A stretch of 64,000 nt of DNA from Isoetes taiwanensis. Lineage: Eukaryota; Streptophyta; Lycopodiopsida; Isoetales; Isoetaceae. The notes below the pieces were generated by a model. It had not been told where the DNA came from. It worked only from the letters and a program-made list of their open reading frames with translations, and did no database searches. The stretch lies in assembly GCA_021234155.1 (NCBI GenBank), contig JAJEKV010000036.1, positions 1,618,777 through 1,682,776 of the forward strand. The letters run 5' to 3'. The position numbers and the translations under genes were made by a program. The stretch's first letter is position 1. The number at the start of each line of letters is the position of its first letter. Of the stretch, positions 56,601-64,000 are shown piece by piece.

Positions 56601-59349
56601 TGTTCCAAAGGGGATGCTTTTATCACTACTTATGTAATCGAGTTTGCAATTTTTCATTTTTGTTTTTGTTCCACTCGAATTTTTCTGCGCCGCAATCTAT
56701 ATCTATACTTTGTTGCCACGTTTTTCTTCAGGACCTCGGATGCTGTAACCTGTGGCGACATGCTATTTTTCCTATGTCGGTGAAGCCGTCCACCGCTACA
56801 CCGCCAGTTGGATCATTTCACTACCTTGCCAGAGGCTTTTTTTGCTTCAATCGCCTGCCTGCCTCAGCTACAGTCTAATTCCAACGCCAAATTCTTCAGC
56901 TCATCTTTTACTCCATCCAATCCGGCCTATTCTCTTGCAGATTGGCGGCCTTTTCTCTTGCGAATCGGCGGTAGATTAGCTCTGTCCGCCATAGCCAAAT
57001 CTAGCCATAGCGGTGCATCGATTCATTTGCTTCTTCCTCTGCATTCTCGCAGCATATTGCTCTGCATTCTCTGCAGCAAAACTGTTGTTCCTTCTTTCAC
57101 TGATAAATCGGGCGAGCCCATTTATCCTAAGCTTTTCATCTTCTGACAAAGGAAAACAGCCTTCATTGAGCCAAAACCCACCATGAAAACTCTGCCATTC
57201 CTCAAAGCTTGACCTTTCTTTACCTTTCTCAGTTGTAGCAGTTCGATTTGAACGGGTTTGCTTCAAAAATGCACTGGCTACACATGTCTAGTTCAAAAGA
57301 TCTACTGGCATTACAGAGATTCAAGCAAATTTGCTCAGATTTCTGCCCTAAATGCACATCAGGGCAAAAGTGTGAAGCGAAGCAACGCCATGGTATCGCT
57401 TCGACCGGGGTGGATGCAATAAACTAAATCGCCTCCTCTGCCAAGCTCCTCGTTTTTCTTTCCTGTGTTGTTTATTTTTTTTTGTCCCCCTTTTTCTCTG
57501 TGCCGGCCAGCCAGCACAGAGAGTCAAAACCAGCATCATACATGCTATCTATCGAGGCAAAAAAGGTCCGAAGGTCGAGGCTAACTACGACCCATAATAT
57601 GCACAAACAGAGCCAAGCTGAAGAAGCTAAGACATTAAAGTATTCACACATGTGTGAACAATTTTCACTTCATAAATTCTGAAAGATTTCTGGGAGTTAT
57701 GTAACAATTTTGTGCAACTCCTGAAGGCCATGTGTGACCTGGTTTGCTTGCTTATAATTCTGCATTTCTGGTATGCCTAGCATGCATATCAGGCATGAAA
57801 GTGTTAGCTGCAAGAATCAAATCGTTATTCCAGGACTTTGGGCGATGTACCCAAGGAGCTTAACCAATGCATTCTCAATCAAAAGGAAGGGGAACCCATC
57901 TTTTCGCAGTTCCATTTTGCCGGGGTAAAATGCTGGAAAAACATAAAATGGGAAATAAAGAGGATGATTGAGTAATCAAGGGCTCTTGAGGTTAATGCAC
58001 AAGGCATTGCAAAACACAGTAGAACCCCAAGGTAGGGACAATGACAATGACACTGACCCAAGAACAGTAAGGTAAAAAATAAGGATTAAAAATAAATTGA
58101 CAAAAATAGCAGCCCAATGGCTTTGGGATGTCTGGTTCCAGATTGGAAATATTCAGGCAGATCAAAATGAAGAAGAGTTGTTTTGGAGAGGAGCACTAGG
58201 TTGAAGTGAGAAGCCTAAGTTATTTGGACACTTTTGACACTACAAGAGTCGCAGGTTTTCAAAAGAATCAGGGGCTTCCAGAGAGCAGAAGTGATTCAAG
58301 AAATTGGCCAGTGGGTTGGCTTCAGCTGGAAACAGCAGAATGGGCTTCTCGCAATTTGAAAATAGAGATGCACTAGTTCTGGAAGTAAGAACCTTCAGCG
58401 CTCACATGTTGTAATGATCCAACTTCCAACAGAAAGCCATGGGGTAAGGAGATATAAAAAATCAAAACATAGATATAAAATGGGAAAAAGAAAGTAGAAT
58501 ACGCTCTGCACTACAGATAGCTGATAAAGGTCAGTGATTCTGCACAATAATAAAACGTAAAAATAAAGTATTAAAAATGACATAACAAATTCTATTATGC
58601 TTGCATGGTCAAATTTGCTAAATTGTCTTTAAGATAAAATTTCTGAACATCATCAAAACGCTCTTATAAATGGGAGCATGTTATGTTAGGATAGGAGGCC
58701 ATATGGCATTATCGAGCAAACCCATGATCTTATTCAAGAATTGGTTTTTCAATTCTACACATGGAACATCCAGGAACTACTGCACTTCTGATTCATCTTC
58801 AAGAATACACTAATGACTTTTGCTGCAGGGTTGGATTATCTACTCAACTATGATTTTGTTGAAAAACAAGAGAAATGTTCGCAGCAGCCAACTATGATCT
58901 TGTTGGAAAAAAAAAGAGAAATGTTTGCGGCGGCCTTGGCCGCCGCGATAAATTTCTTGTAGGAATAATAGAGTCACCTCAATCCCATAATAGAAACTTT
59001 TCAAAAATCTTGCCAAAATAGTATACAAGAGTTTGGAGACATTTTGCCGCAGCCAAACCCAAAAAAATTGATCTCCAAGAACTTGACACGAAGTATCAGA
59101 TTAGCCATCACAGCCACATCGTAGCCATTGTTGATTTTATTGATGCTAATCAAACGCTCTTGATGTGGGCATCTTGGCGCCGAAAGCTTCAAGCCGAACA
59201 ATAAGATCTTCAACTAACTTTATTACTTACATGTTCCTATTTGCAAAATTATCTATACTAATACCTTTTTTTTGCATATAGTATTTAACTCCTCTTACAG
59301 ACGTCTAAAGTGATTGCCCTAGCATCCAGTACGCCTATTGGTATTTCTT
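56601..59349. other. No gene recognised with confidence
   Basis: Plus-strand frames at 56600-57146 and a minus-strand frame at 56976-57266 overlap one another and show no known domain. Further right there are only short AT-rich frames, an (A)n-rich run near 58908 and a minus-strand piece at 58840-59213. A repeated AACTATGATCTTGTTGGAAA-like phrase (58846 and 58891) followed by AGAGAAATGTT points to a ~50-bp tandem duplication. Confidence 0.35.
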
Positions 59350-59354
59350 CTAGT
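59350..59354. repeat. Target-site duplication CTAGT (left)
   Basis: CTAGT directly precedes the 5' LTR and the same five bases follow the 3' LTR at 63780-63784. Five bases is the standard duplication for copia integrase. Confidence 0.95.
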
Positions 59355-59836
59355 TGTTGGAATTATGGGCATGTCTCATTTTCAATATAAGCGACATTTG
59401 GTATAAGCCATAGTGGGACACATATTGTAAAGAGCAGTAAAAGGGGGCGATTAGCAAATTCGAATGTATCTGAGATGGAGACAATCAACAGGAAGATCGG
59501 CAGGTGGAGGAGTTTTGAAATCGATCCAGGTACTGCGTTTGTGGGATGCAAGCATATCTGTGAATAGCCAGATAGGAGCCAAAATCTAAGGCTGTAGAAG
59601 AAGCTGTGGCAGCAGAAGAAGTTTGGGCTGTAGAAGCCAAGTTGTGAAGAGGAGCCGATTCAGAGACTGGGGAAAAGATTCAGATTGTGTATCCTGCGAT
59701 TTGTGTTTGAATCGGAAGTGCAAGCTGATGGATTTATTTGCCTGAAGCATCCCAGACTGTTATCTGGTGGAGATTGTTGAGTACGAGGCAGAGACCGGCT
59801 TTCTTGGGTTCGAATCCCAGGCTCTAATTTCTGTCA
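59355..59836 (+). other. Copia 5' LTR (482 bp)
   Basis: It starts TGTTGGAATT, ends ATTTCTGTCA, and is repeated at 63300-63779. I count roughly 18-20 differences, including a 2-base indel, over ~480 bp, so about 4% divergence has built up since insertion. The last part contains a perfect polymerase III B-box consensus (GGGTTCGAATCCCAGG at ~59809-59824), also present in the 3' LTR. Confidence 0.95.
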
Positions 59837-59837
59837 G

Positions 59838-59849
59838 TGGTATCAGAGC
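59838..59849 (+). other. Primer-binding site (initiator Met-tRNA)
   Basis: TGGTATCAGAGC lies one base after the 5' LTR and matches the complement of the tRNA 3' end, so minus-strand synthesis can still be primed in this copy. Confidence 0.92.
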
Positions 59850-59865
59850 TGGGACGGTCTTGACT

Positions 59866-60258
59866 ATGGACGCAAATGCCAAAGCAGTTTCTCTCACCAT
59901 TGATTCTGGGGCTGAGAGGACCGTGATTGCTTCAGGAAAACTAATAAAAGAGATAAAGGAATCAGATACCCCTTGTGTGCAAATGGGCAATGGCAATCTG
60001 CATCAAGTCAAAGGATGCGAAAAGTTGGAATTCTATCATGACGATGAGGAGAAGGTGTGCTTAGAAAATGCTCTCTACACTCCTGGTATATTGTTCAATC
60101 TAGTTTCTGTGGCAGACCTAGTAGACACTGGTTATAAATTAAATTTTGATGTTTCACGCTGTGAGATGGTGCGTAATGGAAAAGGAATTTATGAAACAGA
60201 AAAGGTAAGTTATATTGTTTGGATGCCTTTCCGTGTGTTGGAAATATTAGTTCTTTAG
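59866..60258 (+). pseudogene. Copia protease and start of pre-integrase region
   Basis: The frame reads MDANAKAVSLTIDSGAERTV, with the aspartic-protease D-S-G triad. CLENALYTPGILFNLVSVAD follows, the usual strand between protease and pre-integrase zinc region. No nucleocapsid or capsid sequence precedes it. The frame stops at 60256, where a one-base shift moves the rest (ELWHLRCRH) to the next frame. Confidence 0.85.
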
Positions 60259-60887
60259 AATTGTGGCATCTTAGATGCAGACATGCCAGTGATGCAACTA
60301 TTAAAATAATGAGCAGACATAAGTTGGTAGAGGGTTTGCCTACCAACATATATGAAGCAGAACACAAAATATGCCATGGATGTACGCTTGGAAAGCAAGC
60401 TAGACATGCGTTCAGTCCTCGATTCTCTAAAACCTTAGGCATTTTGAATTTGGTGCATTCAGATTTGTGTGGCCCAATGCGTGTAGAGAGTATGAGCGGC
60501 AAAACATACTTCATTACATTCATTGATGATTTTTTCCGAAGGGCGAAGTGTTACTTTTTAAAATCTAAAGATCAAGCATTTCAAGCATTTCAATTATACT
60601 TAGCTGAAGCTGAACGTCAGACGTCCAGGCAGTTGAAGCGGCTGGGTTCAGATTCAGGGGGAGAGTATCTATCAGGTGCATTCATGCAGTTTTGTCGAGA
60701 AAAGGGAATACGGCATCAATTTACTTGCTCATATACTCCACAGCAGAACAGTATTGCTGAGCGAAAGAACAGAACTCTAATGAATGCAGTGAGATCAATG
60801 TTGAAACATGCAGGTTTGCCTAATTACCTGTGGGCAGAAGCAGTGCACGTCGCGTGTTACATTCAGAATAAGATCTGCAGGTATTAG
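60219..60887 (+). pseudogene. Copia integrase
   Basis: The pre-integrase zinc motif (LWHLRCRHAS ... CHGCTLGKQ) leads into the catalytic core: LVHSDLCGPM (first Asp), GSDSGGEYLSGAF (second Asp) and NSIAERKNRTLM (Glu). LPNYLWAEAVHVACYIQNK follows and the frame ends at 60885. The DDE residues are all present. The distal part continues out of frame from about 60930. Confidence 0.88.
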
Positions 60888-60899
60888 AGGGAGAATTCC

Positions 60900-61545
60900 A
60901 GACTAAAAGGAAGGAAGGAAGGAAGAACTGCGTTCCAAGCTAGATGATCGAAGTGTAGAAACGTATCTAGTTGGTTATGAGGACCAAGGGTATAGATAGT
61001 ATGACCCCAAGACCAGAAAAATTTATGTAAGTCGGGATGTAGTATTTGATGAAACCAAGTTTTATAAGGACAAAATGGTGAAGCAAAATGTGCCGCATAA
61101 GGAGGAGGGAAACTTGGCAAACCAGCCTTGGGCCCCAGAAGGTTGGTTTGATGACGATGATAATGACAATGACGATAATAAAAGGACGGAAAAATATCAA
61201 ACAGAGGTTGTTCAGGCTCAGGAGGTGGAAGATAGTGTCGTAGAAGATGAAGCTACAGAAATGGAAGATCGGAGTATGGAAGTAAGTTTGGAAGAACAGA
61301 CTGAAGATCGAGCAGTAAAATTAGGAGATGTAAATGTAGAAGAGCCGTTGGTGGAAGAAACCCGTACACAAAAAATCAATGCAGAGAAATTGATGGAGGA
61401 GGTATCTTTTGACACGTCAAAGTATTGAAGAGATGAGCGTGGTAGAAGCACTCGTGAACGTAGGCTACCAACAAGGTTTGGGGAATATGAAGCAACTTGC
61501 CATATATTACACATGAACAATACATTACTTTCAAAATAAAGGTTG
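60900..61545 (+). pseudogene. Copia integrase C-terminal region and acidic linker
   Basis: KLDDRSVETYLVGYEDQGY, a stop codon, YDPKTRKIYVSRDVVFDE and a long acidic linker (61140-61420, DDDDNDNDDN and many Glu) match the region between copia integrase and RT. After TGA at 61426 the frame resumes with GRSTRERRLPTRFGEYEA, normally found just before the RT. Sequence leaves copia near 61545. Confidence 0.75.
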
Positions 61546-61950
61546 AGTGCATTTGCTGCTATCAGTGATATGGAGGTAATACTATTTTACCTCTTTAATG
61601 AGCTTTCAATTCTCACATGATTGTACTAATCATAACAGAAAGACATTTTTAAAGTCCCAAACTTTTAAGATGATTATTAGCTTCAGCCTTGTACAGGTCA
61701 TCTAGTGTCTTCATTTTTCCGTCACTTTCAAAATCATCAATGCATTCTTCAAAATCAAGAATCAGAATCATCAAGTCTTATTTTCTTCATGCAATGTTCT
61801 TGGTCTTCAATACCTGCAACATCTTGACTATTAGATGTTGGTATGTTTACACATAAATTTAATCCATCTACACCATTTGGGCCACCCTCCACTTCTATAG
61901 GCTGCTGAACATCATCAAGTGAAGCATTCAACACTTTAACTTCTGCTTAG
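61546..61950 (-). other. Foreign insert inside the copia element (coding-like on minus strand)
   Basis: About 400 bp here match no part of copia pol and replace the N-terminal RT. On the minus strand it reads AEVKVLNASLDDVQQPIEVE, then NGVDGLNLCVNIPTSNSQDV and HCMKKIRLDDSDS before a stop at ~61757. This looks like the end of a cellular protein, followed by AT-rich sequence as in a 3' untranslated region. I cannot name the gene. It may be a captured transcript or an older nested fragment. Confidence 0.45.
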
Positions 61951-63291
61951 ATTATCATGATACATTCTCACCAATTGTTAAACTAACAAGTTTGAGAGCT
62001 TTAGTAGCCCTTGGAGTGGAGCACGAGCTCGATCTTGATCATATGGATGTTAAAACAGCATTTTTGAATGGAGACTTAGAGGAGGAAATTTTCATGGAAT
62101 AGCCAATTGGGTTTGAGGTGCAAGGGAATAAAGTTTGCAAGTTGAAGAAGGTGGTATATGGGCTCAGACAAGCGGCTCGACAATGGTATGTATGTATGAA
62201 TGTTTTTTTTTATTACCACAAGGTTTGAAAAGTTAGAAAATGAAGGAAATTTATATAAAAGAAAGGCAGGTGATGAGTTTTGCATTATTGCTTTATATGT
62301 TGATGACTGCATAATGAGTGCAAGCAATAGAAAGTTTTTGGATGAATGCAAGGCCATCCTAAAAGCCAGATTCCATATGAGTGATCTTGGTTGTTTGAAG
62401 AAACTTTTGGGCATGGAGGTTACTAGGAATAAGGAAATTGGAACACTTACGTTAACTCAGAAACAATATATTAGAAAGATGCTTGATAGGTTTTTTATGA
62501 TGGAGGGTAAACCAGTTCCAACACCGCTAGTGGTCAATAATAAGATCTGTGGAAGTATGTGTCCTAGGACTAAAGAAGAGAGAAAGCAAATAAAAAAAAT
62601 ACCGTACAGGGAGCTCATAGGAAGTTTACTTTATGTCGCCAATGCTACAAGACCCGATATTGCATTTGCCGTAAACTTTTTGAGTAGGTATTTGAACAAT
62701 CCAGGTTGGGCGCACTGGATGGCTGCAAAACGAATTCTTAGGTATTTAAAGGGGACTATGGAGTTGGGAGTCTGTTATACTAAAAGTAATGGGAACCCTA
62801 AAATAGCTGGTTTCGCAGAATTGTCTGGTTATGCAGATGCAGGTTGGGCCAGAGATTTGGATGAGCGGAAATCCACAACAGGATATCTTTGCAAGCTTAA
62901 TGGGACAGTGATTTCATGGTGTAGTAAGAAACAGAATTGTACAGCAATGTCCAGTGCTGAATCAGAGTATATATCAGCGTCTTCAGCATGTAGAGAAATG
63001 ATATGGCTAAGGAGATTGTTAAACGAACTAGGGGAGAAACAAACAGGCCCAACTGTGCTTTATTGTGATAATAAGAGTTGCATAGCTATAGCCAAAAATC
63101 CAGTGCTACATTCAAGGACAAAACACATTGATCTTCATTTTCATTTCATCAGAGAGAAGGTAGCTGAAGAAGAAATAGATTTACAATACATTCCCACTAG
63201 TAAACAAGAGGCGGATATTTTAACAAAAGCGCTGGGTGAAAGTAAACACGCACAATTTAGAAAGGCTATTGGCATTGAAAATATGGCATGA
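61951..63291 (+). pseudogene. Copia reverse transcriptase and RNase H
   Basis: RT resumes with DTFSPIVKLTSLRALVALGV and LDHMDVKTAFLNGDLEEEIF, then a TAG at 62099 and KVVYGLRQAARQWY. From 62200 the frame is open for 363 codons: IALYVDDCIMSASNRKF (catalytic YVDD), LLGMEVTRNKEIGTLTLTQK, YRELIGSLLYVANATRPDIA, then RNase H with GYADAGWARDLDERKSTTGY, SSAESEYISASSA, LYCDNKSCIAIAKNP and HIDLHFHFIREKV. It ends at TGA 63289. The 5' part of RT is lost to the insert. Confidence 0.88.
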
Positions 63292-63299
63292 AGGGGGAG
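63286..63299 (+). other. Copia polypurine tract
   Basis: GAAGGGGGAG lies immediately before the TG of the 3' LTR and follows the RNase H stop codon at once. It is the normal primer for plus-strand DNA. Confidence 0.85.
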
Positions 63300-63779
63300 T
63301 GTTGGAATTATGGTCATGCCTCATTTTCAATATAAGCGACATTTGGTATAAGCCATAGTGGGACACGCGTTGTAAAGAGCAGTAAAAGGGGGCGATTAGC
63401 AAATTCGAATGTATCTGAGACGGAGACAACCGACAGGAAGATCGGCAGGTGGAGGAGTTTTGAAATCGATCCAAGATGCGTTTGTGGGATGCAGGCATAT
63501 CTGTGAATAGCCGTATAGGAGCCAAAATCTAAGGCTGTAGAAGAAGCTGTGGCAGCAGAAGAAGTTTGGGCTGTAGAAGCCGAGTTGTGAAGAGCAGCCG
63601 ATTCAGAGACTGGGGAAAAGATTCGGATTGTGTATCCTGCGATTTGTGTTTGAATCGGAAGTGCAAGCTGATGGATTTATTTGCCTGAAGTAATCCAGAC
63701 TGTTATCTGGTGGAGATTGTTGAGTAGGAGGCAGAGACCGGCTTTCTTGGGTTCGAATCCCAGGCTCTAATTTCTGTCA
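63300..63779 (+). other. Copia 3' LTR (480 bp)
   Basis: It matches the 5' LTR base for base apart from scattered transitions and one 2-base indel, and ends ATTTCTGTCA before the CTAGT duplication. Most differences are C/T or G/A, as expected for decay of methylated cytosines. Confidence 0.95.
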
Positions 63780-63784
63780 CTAGT
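63780..63784. repeat. Target-site duplication CTAGT (right)
   Basis: This is the partner of 59350-59354; together they fix the insertion boundaries. Confidence 0.95.
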
Positions 63785-63838
63785 GGGTTGGCCTATTGGT
63801 CTTTGTGGACCTTAAAAAATCTATAATCTATTTTATTC
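63785..63838 (+). mobile_element. LINE-B-like 3' end fragment
   Basis: GGCCTATTGGTCTTTGTGGA then CCTTAAAAAATCTAT resembles the LINE-B terminus (GACCGATTGGTCTCCGTGGA then CGATAAAAATA). The copia element therefore seems to have landed in, or next to, a LINE-B 3' end. Confidence 0.5.
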
Positions 63839-64000
63839 TGAAGAAGCACAGACTCATTGTGTCCGTCTGTACCGATGCTCACCACATCCGAATTGAGACA
63901 GCCAGATGGATCCAGAAAGCACGAGAGGATGGGCTCTGTCAGTGTTGCCAGCTAGGACTAATGAGGACGAGTGCCACACTCTTCAGAACTGTCTGGCATT
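63839..64000 (+). pseudogene. LINE-B copy 3, C-terminal zinc region (runs off the window)
   Basis: The frame reads KKHRLIVSVCTDAHHIRIET then ARWIQKAREDGLCQCCQLG, homologous to RRLIAS...TGAHHLRIETGRW and CQCCQMG of the other LINE-B copies. A frameshift lies near 63965. The 3' end is outside the window. Confidence 0.7.

Larger units (their letters stand above)
59355..63779 (+). mobile_element. Ty1/copia LTR retrotransposon, gag-less, with antisense insert
   Basis: LTRs of 482 and 480 bp with TG...CA ends, a 5-bp target duplication, an initiator-Met-tRNA primer site at 59838 and a polypurine tract at 63291-63299 define the element exactly. Inside are protease, GAG_pre-integrase/integrase, an integrase C-terminal linker, RT and RNase H, in copia order. 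Gag is missing: the protease begins within 50 bp of the primer site. The N-terminal RT is replaced by ~400 bp of unrelated sequence. Several stops are present. It could move only with proteins supplied by another copy. Confidence 0.92.

Noticed and set aside
56808-57266. Overlapping frames on both strands
   Set aside because: Both read fairly openly, but neither shows a family motif, and mutual overlap makes at least one a shadow. I could not choose.
61135-61430. Acidic stretch as a separate host gene
   Set aside because: It is flanked in frame by copia integrase C-terminal sequence (YDPKTRKIYVSRDVVFDE) and followed by the usual pre-RT motif, so it is the element's own linker.

Overview
The window looks like repeat-rich nuclear DNA of a land plant or close relative with a large genome. 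The evidence is plant-type L1 LINEs (DUF4283/zf-CCHC_4-like ORF1, zf-RVT domains), plant-type Ty1/copia and Ty3/gypsy elements, a PIF/Harbinger fragment, a tRNA-derived SINE, and one intron-rich host gene. A seed-free plant is possible, because DUF7869-type genes are, to my knowledge, uncommon in flowering plants. That is inference only. I see no bacterial operons, rRNA or CRISPR.

Layout. (1) 0.7-13.4 kb: an unrecognised, decayed minus-strand gene, split by an ~8-kb minus-strand L1-type LINE (LINE-A, 1028-9070). (2) 12.4-14.2 kb: a region between divergent genes that carries a 76-bp tandem repeat built on a NotI-like palindrome. (3) 14.2-17.1 kb: plus-strand remains of a gene with a DUF8039-like segment and a DUF7869-type segment (copy A). 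(4) 17.1-23.4 kb: a divergent tandem duplication, then a second DUF7869-type gene on the minus strand (copy B), cut in two by a plus-strand LINE (LINE-C). (5) 23.4-27.2 kb: mostly unassigned sequence, with G-boxes, a LINE-B 3' tail, and a 292-bp MITE inserted in the centre of a palindrome. (6) 27.2-33.2 kb: a Ty3/gypsy element whose archaeal-type RNase H lies upstream of the reverse transcriptase. (7) 34.1-35.4 kb: the one convincing host gene, a TspO/MBR translocator-protein gene that I reconstructed as eight short exons. (8) 37.5-38.4 kb: a Harbinger transposase relic. (9) 39.2-42.1 kb: a solitary LTR plus primer-binding site followed by a Glu/Lys-rich region without pol. (10) 42.2-47.4 kb: two LINE-B copies and a triplicated ~0.55-kb unit. 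(11) 49.0-50.4 kb: two long (CT)n arrays, a tRNA-derived SINE and a truncated SINE. (12) 51.3-55.4 kb: a copia RT/RNase H fragment and a deleted LINE (LINE-D). (13) 56.0-56.6 kb: degenerate ~95-bp tandem repeats carrying heat-shock-element-like sites. (14) 59.35-63.78 kb: a complete copia-type insertion (482/480-bp LTRs, 5-bp target duplication) that has no gag and carries an antisense foreign insert. (15) 63.8-64.0 kb: more LINE-B.

The elements interact mainly by nesting. LINE-A sits in the unknown gene, LINE-C in DUF7869 copy B, the MITE in a minus-strand reading frame, LINE-B in a tandem repeat, and the copia element beside LINE-B sequence. The SINE appears to share its 3' end with LINE-C (and more weakly with LINE-B), which suggests it borrowed LINE machinery. 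Nearly every transposon gene here carries frameshifts or stops. Only the TspO gene reads as intact.
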